Source of the DNA: Clitoria ternatea | Lineage: Eukaryota; Streptophyta; Magnoliopsida; Fabales; Fabaceae | NCBI GenBank assembly: GCA_037962975.1 | Contig: CM075673.1 | Coordinates: forward strand, 16,848,001-16,912,000 | DNA: 64,000 nucleotides | Direction of reading: 5' to 3' | Shown here: positions 44,990-56,600 of the stretch, in pieces | How positions within the stretch are numbered: position 1 is the stretch's first letter | How the letters are laid out: every line of letters begins with the position of its first letter | Notes under the pieces: generated by a model | Database searches by the model: none | Told to the model about the DNA's origin: nothing | The model's input: only the letters and a program-made list of their open reading frames with translations | Translations under genes and position numbers: made by a program

Positions 44990-45866
44990 AGGAGCCATCA
45001 GAGTTAGAAAGGATTTTAATTCAATTTATAAAAGTCACTCAAACAGACCTCTAAAATTTTGATAATTCAATCATGAATATTCAAAAGAAAGTGGATTTTA
45101 TTGCAAAGCAGTTAGCCAAAGAGCAAAGAAATACAAAATTGTACGAAGAAAAGACCAATATGAAGAACCATGGAATGATGATGTTGGTCTAGCTGAAGAA
45201 ACTAAGTTTGGGGAAGAAGAAGACCAGCTAGAAAACATTGAACTAGATGAACCTGAACTTGAAGTTGATGTAGAAACAAAAGAAGAAAAAGCAAATAAGG
45301 AAGTTCAGGGATATTTGGTGAAAGAAGAGTCAATTGAAGAATGTGAAGAAGAAAGTGATATGAATTATACTTCAGAAGTGGAAGATGATAGTATATCTAG
45401 TGACGCATTCTTTGATGATTGGAATGAAGAAGATTGGTCTAAAGAAGAACACGAGCAAGAGTTGTCATTGAATAATTTCTTTGATGATGCAAGTGTTGTA
45501 GGAGTGCAAATTGAACAAATGACAACAGAAGCCATTGAGGAACCTGAAAATCAATTAGACACTATTGTTGAGCAAGAAGTGATAGAAGAGGTTGAGGTCT
45601 CAGCTGAGATGGAAACCACATCTTGGCAACACAATAATGATACTGAAATTTTGTTGGAGCCAAGTGTGAATGCAGAGAAAGAAGTAGAGGTTCATGCACG
45701 AGAAGAGTTAATATGTTTAGATGTTGAGAATATAAAAGAAGAAGAAATTCATCCATGTCATGAAGGGCGTTTGCTAGTGGTGACTACTGCAGCTATGGAA
45801 ATCACAAGGAAACGCGAATCATCAAGTCAAGAAGAACATTGCTTATGGCATAAAAAGAGGAACTAA
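44990..45866 (+). pseudogene. Element E gag remnant and acidic frame
   Basis: At about 44990-45150 one frame reads a gag-linker-like segment (NIQKKVDFIAKQLAKEQ). A neighbouring frame then stays open from about 45150 to 45866, running through the segment DQYEEPWNDDVGLAEE into a very acidic protein (about one-third Asp/Glu) that ends in a lysine-rich tail. There is no ATG at the usual place (the residue at 45315 is TTG-coded); the first in-frame ATG is at 45360. I recognise no domain. It could be a decayed gag C-terminus or an extra protein of the element. No zinc knuckle or protease follows. Confidence 0.55.
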
Positions 45867-46085
45867 CATAAAATAGAAAAAGAAAAAGAGTGAAGGAAAG
45901 AAAAAGAAGAAAAAGCAGAAAGTTTGGAAAAATAAAGATTAGAGGAAAGTTGTGTTGAGCATTAGCCTCAAACATAACAAGGAGAAACAAGGAGTAAAAA
46001 GACCAAGAGTGTATGGTTATAAGCAATGGGATCCTGGAGGATGATCTTATGTTTGTTTTTCTTGTACATAAATAAAATAGTAAGA

Positions 46086-46236
46086 GAGGTTTTAAAAAAA
46101 AAGAAAGAAAAAAAAGAAAAAAAAAGAGAGAAAAATAGAATTAAAAAAAAGAAAAAAAAGAAAAAGAAAAAAAAAGAAGAAGAGAGAGGAAGAAGAAGAA
46201 AAGAAAAGAAAAAAAAAAGAAAGAAAAAGACTAAAC
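46086..46236 (+). repeat. Purine-only low-complexity tract in element E
   Basis: About 150 bases of almost pure A and G (AAAGAAAAAG-type). The lysine/glutamate-rich frame across it is a product of composition. It ends about 25 bp before the palindrome array begins. Confidence 0.85.
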
Positions 46237-46264
46237 AACATGAAAAAATCAGTATCACACCCTC

Positions 46265-47012
46265 CTGGAGCTCAAGCGAATCCCTCTCGCGCTCAAGCGT
46301 GGACAAAATCTTTTTCATCACGCTTAAGCGTGGCATCAGTGAGCTTGAGCGTGACATATGCACACTTAAGCGTGATCACGCCTGGACTAGATATAACTTT
46401 GACGCTTGAGCGTGTGCTCTCAAGCCTGAGCGTGACCTTGTATAAGTTTCGCGCTTGAGCGAGCTCGGGTCCATGCTTGAGCGTGACCCTCTCTGTTGAT
46501 CCTGACGCTTAAGCGTCATATGGCAAGCTTAAGCGAGTGGCTCTGTTTTTCTTGGTACGCTTGAGTATAAGCATAAACGCTTTAAGCGTGATTTCTTGTG
46601 CCTGATGGAAAATATTGCGCTCGAGCTTGGCTCATCACGCTTAAGCGTGATTGAGAATTGCATTTTTCGATGTGCCTTGAGCTTGAGCGTGACTACTTCA
46701 CGCTTAAGCTTGACTCCTGTACTTAGCCCCGCGCTTAAGCGTGCATTCACTCACGCCTGAGCATGAGTTTTCCCTGCATATCACTGATTCTGAAAAGAGC
46801 CTCACGCTTGAGCGCCCCACCTCACACTCGAGCGTGCTCGGGATTGAGAAAGTTAAAAGCTTAATTTTCCAACTTGTCGCTTAAGCGTGGTTGTCACTGT
46901 GAAGTAGCATGGTCCCTGTTAGTTTGTCGCTTGAGCGTAGTTCTTCACGCCTGAGCGTGACATTCCCTTGCATATCATTCACTTAAGCGAATAATGGTTC
47001 ACTTACAGCGAA
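46265..47012 (+). repeat. Main helically phased palindrome array of element E
   Basis: About 26 palindromes around a GCTTAAGC, GCTTGAGC or GCTCAAGC core with arms extending to TCACGCTTAAGCGTGA. Centres near 46273.5, 46294.5, 46325.5, 46346.5, 46367.5, 46407.5, 46427.5, 46456.5, 46478.5, 46510.5, 46530.5, 46562.5, 46583, 46622.5, 46642.5, 46684.5, 46705.5, 46736.5, 46758.5, 46809.5, 46829.5, 46882.5, 46932.5, 46952.5, 46984.5 and 47004.5. Gaps fall at 20-22, 29-32, 40-42 or 50-53. Spacers are otherwise unrelated in sequence. Confidence 0.93.
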
Positions 47013-48875
47013 TTTCATACCTGATGCTACCTGTGTGTTTTTAATTTGGGCGTATATACACCAAAGATCCAGTGTACCTACGCGTACCTATGACTCATAC
47101 CCCTTGTACGTTGGAAGCTCTGGTTCTTGAAAAAAAGAAAAAAAAGCATATTCTTTGGATTCCATTGAAAGGTAACATCTATTTTATTCATTGATTCTAG
47201 TTAATAACTAGAATTATTACATTCCACTGTTTAATTTTGAATTTAATAAATCCATCATATTCATTCATCTCATATTTTCATTTTGCTGTGGTTGTGTTAT
47301 TTTTACATTTGCACCCATTTAGGCTTTATAAATACCTCCCATACCATTTTCACTTATGCTAATTTACTTTTGTGTATTAATGACGTTATTTTAGAATTCC
47401 TTTTCTTGAACAATGTAATTCTTTTTCAGTTGTAACGAAATTTTATTTCTATGTAAGTTGTTTGTTGTTATTTCTTTTCTAAATTGTATTGTTAAATTCA
47501 TCCACACCATTACTCACCATTCAGGTAAAAAGGGAAGTAATCTATCCTTTCATCTTATTGACTGATAAACTATGTTAATTATGTTTAATTTAGAATCCAT
47601 CTTAATAATTTAAAGTTTGTTAATTCTCAGGCTTTAATTGGATAAATTAATTGATTCGCATTGCTTAATTCATGATCCTTGTCCATAACTATTTCAATCC
47701 TATATTATTTGTATATTTAGCATGCTAGTTAGCAATCTGAATTTATAATCTGGCATTAAGTTTGGGGACATGATTGGTTGATACCTGTTACTGTTAGCTT
47801 TTGAGCCTTTATTAATTCTTTTCTGAGTGTGCCTGTATTCTTGTTAGTGAGACAGAATTTGCTTCAGTGCTTGCTAAATGATTATATGTTTACCAATTGG
47901 AAATGATGAAGGCCTTCTTTGTTAATTTAGCCAGGGCCAAATTTAGCCATCCTAATATTATTAATTATCCTTTGACCCAATAATTATATTTTGAGTCTGA
48001 GACCCTTTCATTCTTATTATGTACCTAACTTTACAAGCCTATTTATCTAAGAAAAACCAAGAGATCCATCCCTAGATGTTCCACTGATGAATTGCTGAGT
48101 CTTACTTGTTGCTAGGGACTAGCAAGTTCTAAGTTTGGGGATGAAGAGTGTGCCTAACAGCAATTAAAGGACACACTCTGACCTTAATTATAGATAAGTA
48201 CTTTGAGAAATGAAAGGAAGAACAGTAAAAGTAAAAGAAAAGTTAAAAACAACAAAGAAAGAAGGTGCAAAGCACCACAAGAAAAAAAATGGTATTAGAA
48301 AAATGGTATTGAAAAAAAAAAGTTTGAAAAAGAGAAAAGAAGGAAAGAAAGAGTCCAAAGGACTGAAGGAGAAGAAGGTGCAAAGCACCACAAGTTGATT
48401 ATCCTTCTTCTGAAAATATATTTATATAAGCAAAAGAGCAAGTTAGTAGAGGCATTTAAGTTAAGATTGAGTCAAGGCATCAGTGGTACATCTTTTAACC
48501 CAACATTGACTAGAAAAACAAAAATAGAGCCTGTAGCCTAACCCCATTACAAGCTTAAAAAGTCCTTACTGATCTAACTGTGCTAGCATATGTCATGATG
48601 TTTAGAACTGTTGCAAGCCTATGTTGATCTAACAATTATGTAGGTGATGACTGCATGTAATTAACCTTATACACTGAGAGAAGAGTGAAACACTAATTCA
48701 GTGAGCAAAGTATCACCAACTTTTTCCCAAAGGAGGTGTGAGTTTTATATATTCAGAATTTACGAAAGGAAAGCATGATTGGTATTCAATAATTATGGTA
48801 TGAATTAAGTTAAGGAAAGGTTGATTGTCAGTTAATTAATTAATCTGAGTATTTACGTGAGGACAAGCAAGTTTT
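47013..48875 (+). other. Element E 3' non-coding interior
   Basis: 1.9 kb with no supported gene. It contains two AAGTTTGGGGA motifs (47758-47768 and 48131-48141), a second purine-rich stretch at 48200-48400, and a hairpin GGTGCAAAGCACC repeated at 48264-48276 and 48377-48389. Confidence 0.75.
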
Positions 48876-48888
48876 AAGTTTGGGGATG
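48876..48888 (+). other. Element E polypurine tract
   Basis: AAGTTTGGGGATG directly before the 3' LTR. The same AAGTTTGGGGA core occurs three more times in the interior (45204, 47758 and 48131). Confidence 0.7.
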
Positions 48889-50391
48889 TGATAATTCTTG
48901 AAAAGACTTAATTATTTCATCTTTTATTTAACATAATCCATTAAATATTGTTTAGTTTAGCCTTATTATTTAATAAATTGTCAATAATTCTTATTTTATT
49001 TATTTATTTCAAAAGTGTTTAATTTATGTAAGAAAATGATTAAAACAATAATTACTTAAGAAATTATGTTTATTTATAAATTCACTAATCCAGCGTACAA
49101 GCGCTGGACAGACAACGTACAAACGCTAGGAATTATTTGTTTGCATGTGCAGGAGCAGTTCATGCTCAAGCTTGAATGTTGCAAGCTCAAGCGAGAGATC
49201 CATCCAAAGTACGTGAAAAGAAAGAAAGGAAAGCACGATCTCGCTCAAGCGAGCAAACTCATGCTTAAGCGTGACTCCAAAACATCACCAACTCAAGCTT
49301 CTCCATCACGCTTAAGCGTGAAAGCAATACTACAGTGAATAACACGAGCGCGCTCAAGCGTGAGTCCTTCACGCTCAAGCATGAAGGTGGTTATTTAAAA
49401 GCTGTTTTTCCCTCCAAAAGAAGCTCTGCACCATTTCTGTTCCTATTGCCTGATACACTACTACTATTCATTAATAATTTAAGTGTCAAGTTATAATTAT
49501 TTACTTATTTGTAATTATGTATTTAGTTTAGTTAGTTTAATTATTAATTAAGGTTTCTTTGTAATTAATTAAGATAGTTAGTTAGTTATTTACCTATATA
49601 TATATATACTTGTACATACTCTCTGTAAAGGTGGACAGAGACGGTAGAATACATAATACGATTCATTTTTCCATTTTCAATCTCTCTCTAATTCTTTTCT
49701 CTCTCTAAATTCTCTCATCCATGTCTCTCCATATTCCTTCGACAGAATCCATGTCCATGGGTTTCTAAGTCCCTAGGGTTGGGATTACGAAGGTTTACAA
49801 TGAATTATTGAAAGTGTATTGAGGAAGTCAACTTCTAAATCAAGAGGAGAACAAGCTGAGGAATCATGGTTAAGGCCTAGATAACTTCTCGCTTCCTAAC
49901 TAATTCAGGCCTAGTAATTGGGTGAATAGTTAGGGTTCAACCCCCAATTTCGCATTATATTTCTCTGTTAATTGAACACCTAAGGGATTAGGGTTTAATG
50001 CTTAGGAATTAGTGTTGTTCACCTAAGGAATTAGGGATTAACCATCTGTAGATTGTCCTCTTGAGTCTGAAGATTCATTGAACCTTAATTGTATGTTTCT
50101 TGATGAAATTGTAAGCTGAAGCAATCCTAACCTATCTTCCATTAATCACATTTCATCTTTCATACTGTCTCTGCAAATACAAAAACATTAGAAATATAAA
50201 ACAATAAAAACAGAATGAACTCTATCTGCATTGCGTTGGTTCAGCTTGTATCAGTCTAAGATTGAGGTAATTACCACAATCCCTGTGGGAACGATCAAAC
50301 ATATTACAAATTTAACGATTAGTGTGCTTGCCAAAAGAATAAATCCTCTGAGAATTATGCATCAAGTTAATAGCTCAGGATTTACACACCA
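48889..50391 (+). repeat. Element E 3' LTR (1503 bp)
   Basis: Ends ACACACCA and is followed by the TSD cagat. Palindrome array at 49093-49385, TATA run at 49595-49608. It lacks a segment present in the 5' LTR; the loss lies between short gagga repeats. Confidence 0.93.
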
Positions 50392-50396
50392 CAGAT

Positions 50397-51188
50397 CTGT
50401 CATGATAGGTCTTGTGGTACTCTTGGATTGTCTCAGAGGGGTAATATTGATAAGATCCTTAAATAGTTTAATATGTACTCTTGCTCCCCATGTGTCGCGC
50501 CTATTCAAAGGGGTGAGAAACTATCTAATTCTTAGTGTCCTCATAATGATCTAAAGTTGATTGATAAGATCCTCTAATTCTTAATGTATGCTTAAGTCTT
50601 CACTCATCCTTGATATTGATTATGTTGTTAATGCTTTGGGTAGATACTTAAGCAACCCAGGTCTGGATCATTGGAAAGCCGTGAACAAGGTCTTGCGATA
50701 TTTGTAGGGAACCAAGGATACAAAGTCTAATAAGCTTGAGGTCATTGGTTACTTAGATTTTGATTTTACAGATTGCCCTAATGACCGTAAGTCTACTCAG
50801 GCTTCATTTTATGATGACAGGAACAGTTATGTCTTAGAATAGTGTCAAATAGACAATCACAACTACTTCTACTATGAAGGCAGAGTATATCACTTGTTAT
50901 AAGGCTACCCGCCAAGCTATGTGGCTAAAAAATTTAATTTCTAGATTTTGCTACATTAAAAGTATATCTAGGCCACTTGTGATTTATTGCGATAATACTA
51001 CTACTGTATTTCTCTCTCAAAATAATAAAAGCTCTACTCATTCAAAGCTCTTTGATATAAAATACTTGTTTGTTAGAGAGGAAGTACTTGAGTTTTAGAC
51101 TTAAATCGAGTACATCGCTACTAGGAGAATGTTGGTAAATCCACTAACCAAAGGCTTGACTATTGGAATGTTTCAGAATCATGTAGCT
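50397..51188 (+). pseudogene. F RT end and RNase H, degenerate
   Basis: Continues the copia RT after E (GLSQRG.IDKILK-like reading near 50420-50465) and RNase H near 50640-51180, where EYITCYKATRQAMWLKNLI, YCDNTTTVFLSQN and KSSTHSKLFDIKYLFVRE are typical. The last codons read NHVA before element D interrupts at 51189; the frame ends beyond it at about 62844-62880. Multiple stops and a small deletion near 50490-50600 are present. Confidence 0.88.
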
Positions 51189-51974
51189 TGATCCGGTTTG
51201 GATACCGGCCCCTCAAGTTGTGGCATCAGCATGACTGTTTCAGAAGGGCAACCGGTATCACAGGGCAGTATCTTCACACTAGTTATCCACTCTCATCGGA
51301 TACTTTATCCGTTCTCACCTCATCGGATACTTCATCCGCCCTCACTTCCCCGTCACGTATAACCGTTTTCCTCAGTATCATAATGAGATAAGAGGGGTTA
51401 TAACTTATCAAGTGTGGATACTCTGTACAGCGGAATTTGCCAATATCATTTGCAGAAAGGAGTAGGTACGATCGCAGGCATGATGTACGGAAAAGGTGAT
51501 TATCCTCCATCCCTGTGTTAGGATCGTACACTGATAATTGACCTACCCCTATCACACTCTGAGTACTGAGCCACTTTGATTGACACTCTATACACGGTAT
51601 CAGAACCTATGGGCCCACCTGCATCCAACGATTCATTTTCCACGTCCAACTATAAATAGCATATTCTAATACACATGCAAGGTTACGTTGTTCTAACTCT
51701 CATCTTACTATTGCATTACTTAAGTGTTCATAGAGTTCATATACACTCTTCTAACTTAAGCGTCGGAGAATCTTCGCAGGTGACACCATCTTTTGCCCAC
51801 TCCAACGTGAAACTCTGGTGTGAAGGATCTCCAGGACAACAAGACCAGTTTCTCCCACTGAGAGGCCAGACTACAATACTGTATACCCACTGTACCGATG
51901 TATAAACACTAAAATATATATACTTTTGTGGCTGGTCCCACACCGGATCATAGACCCCGGTTCAGACCAGTTCA
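51189..51974 (+). repeat. Element D 5' LTR (786 bp)
   Basis: TATA box TATAAATA at 51651-51658. It contains a 26-bp tandem duplication at about 51293-51345 with two hairpins CGGATACTTTATCCG and CGGATACTTCATCCG. The same family as solo LTR D'. Confidence 0.93.
51651..51658 (+). promoter_or_regulatory. TATA box of element D LTR
   Basis: TATAAATA preceded by GC-richer sequence; the second copy is at 62515-62522. Confidence 0.6.
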
Positions 51975-51975
51975 T

Positions 51976-51993
51976 TGGCACGCCCAGTGGGAT
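51976..51993 (+). other. Element D primer binding site
   Basis: TGGCACGCCCAGTGGGAT starts one base after the LTR. It has the shape of Tat-lineage primer sites. I cannot name the donor tRNA with confidence. Confidence 0.65.
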
Positions 51994-52038
51994 TCGATAG
52001 AGTTATTCCCACTTTTCGCAGAAGTTTGGTAGTTCAGT

Positions 52039-53604
52039 ATGGAAGGAGATGGACACGATTTTGTTGATGGTCACATGGAAGATGTGACCCATCAGTAGGC
52101 TGGAAGGAGACTCGTTTTTAAATCTCCTGTAACCAACACGAGGAGGATGGTATCTGTGGCAACCCCTGATCCTCAAGATGAAGTTATAAGGCAGCTCAGG
52201 GAGGAGTTGATGGAGCTGAGAAGGGAGAAGAGAGGAACTGGGGACAGAGTGACATCTCAGGCGGAGGATGCTCATCATGCATCCACGAGAGAAAAGTCCA
52301 CGACCCTTCAATATTCGAAGATCCCTACTGACGAGGAGAGGGAGCAGACTCAAGACTCTGGTGATAGAGTCAATACAAGGAGGAAGGAACAGACAATGGT
52401 AACTTCTAGGGCATACAGACTCAGTGTTCCTTTCTCAAGAAGACTCATGAGTGTTATTATCCCCAAGCACCTGTAAACAACCCAGCCACTTTCAATCGGA
52501 AAGTAGAATAGGGAGACTGATCCCACTAAGCACCTTGATGTTTATGTGTATGAAGCCATGTATCTGGGGGCTGATGAGGATGTCATGTGTAGAATGTTCC
52601 CAAGAACACTGACGGAGGAAGCTCTTAGTTAGTTCAAGAGCTTACCCTCAGGATCTATAGATTCTTGGGAAGAGATGGCAGCTGCATTTGAAAGCCATTT
52701 TGTTATTTCCAGAGATATTCCAAGGACTTCACATACCTTGGCCCAGATAAGGCAGGGAGAAAATGAAACTCTTAAGGAGTTTTTGAAGAGATTCTATAAG
52801 GAAGCTGCGTTGGTGCCTAACCTCACGGAGGCTATACAGCTCTATATTGTGGTTGAAGCCTTGCAACCTGGGTCTGCTATTGCCTTATCTTTGGCAAAGA
52901 GTCCTCCAACAACCTTTGAGGAGTTCCGAAGGAAAGCTTCAAAATATGTTGGCATAGAGATGCACCTAGAAGTTACTGCAGCTAGAATAAAGCCGCCAGC
53001 ACCCTCACAGCAACCACAGAGGGATAAGGAGAGGGTAAGACCAGAGAAGCATGCCCTAAAGGAAGATTTTACGAGCATTCGACCTAATCAGCAAGACAGA
53101 CGTGTCACCTCTTTCAGCAACTACGCCCCTTTAAACTCCAGGCATTCCCAAATCCTGAGGGAAGTTGGTTAGCCTACACTCAATGTCTATGGGATAAGGA
53201 AACCACCTCCAGTGAAAAGACCTGGGAATTCACGTAAATACTGTGCCTTTCATGAGCAGGTTGGCCATCACACAGATGAGTGCAAGGCGTTAAAGAACAT
53301 GGTGGAGACTCTTATTAGAGAGGGGAAACTGAAACAGTATTTGTTCAAGGAGAAGTCCTTAGATGAGCCAGACAGGACAGATAAGAGAGGAAGTGATCCG
53401 GATGATGAAGGTGATAACAGCCGTAATCCGGTCAGGAGGTTCACAGCCACAGAGAAACAGAAGGGAGTAGTGATCACTGGAGGAGCTCAGCAGGACGGTA
53501 TGCCTCAGCAGCAAAGGCAAGGCAGGCGTGAGGTGATTGAGATGATAGCTGGAGGATTTGCCGAAGGAGGAGCGTCAATCACAGCTAGAAAGAATCACCA
53601 CTGA
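52039..53604 (+). pseudogene. Element D gag
   Basis: Frame opens at ATG 52039 (MEGDGHDFVDGHMEDVTH, then a stop at 52096) and is followed with further in-frame stops to 53604. The central part has the retrotransposon gag signature (SWEEMAAAFESHFV, LAQIRQGENETLKEFLKRF; about 52666-52800). A zinc-binding segment KYCAFHEQVGHHTDEC lies at about 53240-53285, followed by the charged region LKNMVETLIREGKLKQYL usual in Tat elements. In-frame stops make it a pseudogene. Confidence 0.85.
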
Positions 53605-56600
53605 ATGATCCTGTCAGTACAGGGGAAGCCCAGAGACAACCGCCCTTTTAGGGACGGTGTGGCAGCACCAACGGTGTCGTTCACAGATGACGATTTTGGC
53701 CCAACGGTCCCAGGAGGTGATGATGCAGTGGTTATCATCGTGGTCATAGCCAACAAGGATGTCAAAAGAATATCAGGGAAGTTCTTGTGATGTAATTTTT
53801 TATAATTGTTTCAAAAAAATGGGCTTTAATGATGCAGATATGCAACCATATACACAAGAGCTCACAGTGTTCAATGGGGTGAAGCAACCCACCAAAGGTA
53901 TCTTGATACCCTCATTTCTTTTGAGGGTGAACCTGGAGCAAGAACGGTGAAGTCCAGAATCCTGGTAATTGATGTGGAGTCCCCCTACAATGGGATCATA
54001 GGCCGTCCCACTCTAAACGCGATGGAAGTAATCGTATCTACCCTACATCTCCTTATCAAGTTCATTGACAAGGATAACGGTGTATCATCCCTTCGTGGCG
54101 ATCAAGAGATGGCCAGGTATTGTTATAACCTGAGCCTGAATATGGTGAAGTTGGAAGCATTTAACAAGAAGAGGAAGCTGAACGATGGAGGAACAGCAGC
54201 CGGGTCTGTCAGTTTGATTGATCTGGACCCTAGAGCAGAATTGAAGATTGACCCTCTCCATCCCTCAAAGCCTACACTGGATGGTGGTTCCAGGGACATC
54301 GTCTTAAGGGATTCCCTAGATAAGGTCACACACATTAATGATAAGCTGGAGTTGGTCATGGAACAACGCTTGGTGGCACTCCTTCAGGAGTTTAAAGACC
54401 TTTTCACATGGACTGCTGCAGACATGCCTGGGATGGACCCTGATTTCTGCTGCCATAAATTGGCTGTCTATCTAGAGACAAGACTGGTTGCCCAGAAGAA
54501 GAGGAGATTGGGACTGGAGAAACAGAAAGCAGCGTGTGAGCAAACAGAAGAATTGTTGAAGGCTGGTTTCATTAGAGAGGTCCGTTATTTGTCTTGGCTC
54601 TCCAATGTAGTCATGGTACAGAAGGCCAATGGCAAGTGGAGGATGTGCACAGATTATATAGATCTCAATTGATATTGCCCGAAGGACCCATATCCACTCC
54701 CAAATATCGATCGTATGGTTGATGATTCGTCTGGTTATCAGTACCTTAGTTTCATGGATGTTTATTCAGGGTATAACCAAATTCCGATATGGGAGGAGGA
54801 TCAAGAGAAGACGGCTTTTGTCAATGACCGCAGTGTCTTTTGCTACACCATCATGCCTTTCAGGCTGAAAAATACTGGAGCCACTTACCAGCGAATGATC
54901 AATAAGGTGTTCGAAGGCATGCATACCAAGTTGGTGGAGGTATATATTGATGACATTATCGCTAAGACTCCCGCTGGAGGTGATCAGTTAAAGATTTACG
55001 CCAAGTGTTCACTCGGTTGTGACAATACAACATGAGGTTGAACCCGTTAAAGTGCACCTTTGCAGTCCCAGTTGGGAAGTTTTTGGGTTTCATGTTAACC
55101 TAGCGCGGCATCGAGGCCAATCCTGGTAAATGTCAGGCAATACTAGATATGCAAAGCCCTAAGAACTTGAGGGAGGTACAGTCGTTGAATGGAAAGGTGG
55201 ACGCTCTGGCTCGATTCATGCCCAAAATGGCGCATAGGTCCCTTCCTTTGTACAAGGCATTGAAGAAGCATAAGAAGTTTGAATGGGGAGAGGAGCAAGA
55301 GCAAGCGCTCCAGCAACTCAAGGCCGTGCTATCAAGTCCACCAATATTGGTAAAGCCAGACCCTGGTGAAACCCTCATCCTGTACTTGGCGATTTCTAAT
55401 GAAGCCTTGGGCATAGCATTGGTCAAGGAAACTTCAGAAGGACAGAGGCCAATGTACTTCACTAGCAAGACATTCCAGGGGGCAGAGGGCAGATACCAGA
55501 AAATAGAAAAGGCCGCTCTTACAGTTGTATGAGCCTCGCAATGGTTGAGATCGTATTTTCACGCACACCCAGTTTTGGTGAGAACAGATTTGCCACTCCG
55601 TTCCGTGCTTAGTAAACCGGACCTCGCTGGTAGGATGATCAAGTGGTCTATTGAACTTTCTGAGTTTGAAATTTCTTATGAACCACGAGGAGCCATTAAA
55701 GCCCAAGTCTTGGCGGATTTTGTTGTAGAAATGACGGGGACGGATCCAACTACACCTCGAGCACATTAGACCATTTATGTTGATGGGTCGTCAAACAATA
55801 AAGGTTGTGGAGCTGGTGTTATTGTGGAGAGCGACGACGACGTGCATTTCGAGATTTCCCTCTGATTCAATTTTAAAACTTCTAACAATCAGGCTGAATA
55901 TGAGGCATGTTTGGCCGACCTCTGAGCGGCAATCGATATCGGTGCAACAGAAATGACATTGTGTAGCGATTCACAGCTAGTGATATCGCAGATTCAAGGT
56001 GAATATCAGGTTCGTGAGCCACAACTTCAATTGTATTTGAATTGTGTGAATGAGTTGAATGGGAGATTTGATGTGCTATAGTTTAAGCATGTACCAAGAG
56101 AGGAGAATATTAGAGCGGACATCTTATCGAGACTTGCAAGCACAAAATAGCCTGGCAGTATAACAATAGTGGTTCAGAGCACGCTGACATCGCCTAGCAT
56201 TCCTTTGTTCCCTTCTCTTAACGCTGTAATGGTCAATTACCCCTACGAGAATTCTAGGGTTATCCCATATATCCGTTATCTGGCTGACGGACAGCTTCCT
56301 ACTGATGAAAAAGAGTGAAAAAGGAGTTACCGTATTTCACTATGGTCGATGGTGTTTTATACAGAAGAGGATTCTCAATGCCTTACCTTATCTATTTAAG
56401 AGAGAGTGAAATACAAGGAGTAATGGAGGAGGTACACGAGGGGCAATGTGGGCACCACGCCGGAGGAAGAAGCTTAATGAGAAAAGTCCTCAGGGCTGGG
56501 TATTGGTGGCCCACAATGAAGCAGGACTCAATTGATTTTATGAAGAAGTGTGATGCTTGTCAAAGGTTTTCTAATCTTCATCACACACCGGCCCAAGAAC

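Larger units (their letters stand above)
43059..50391 (+). mobile_element. Element E: large non-autonomous gypsy (Athila-like) LTR element
   Basis: 7333 bp with LTRs of 1562 and 1503 bp (TGATAA...ACACACCA), a perfect TSD cagat (43054-43058 and 50392-50396), a tRNA-Asp-type primer site and a tract AAGTTTGGGGATG before the 3' LTR. There is no protease, RT or integrase in the 4.3-kb interior, only a gag-like fragment, an acidic frame, a purine-rich tract and a long palindrome array. The LTRs differ by about 3% by eye plus one deletion. It inserted in the RT of F. Confidence 0.9.

Noticed and set aside
46026..46409. Lysine/glutamate-rich 127-codon frame in E
   Set aside because: It is produced by the purine tract and has no ATG-based context or homology.
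52003..52353. 116-codon minus-strand frame opposite D gag
   Set aside because: No domain and fully explained by the sense gag sequence.
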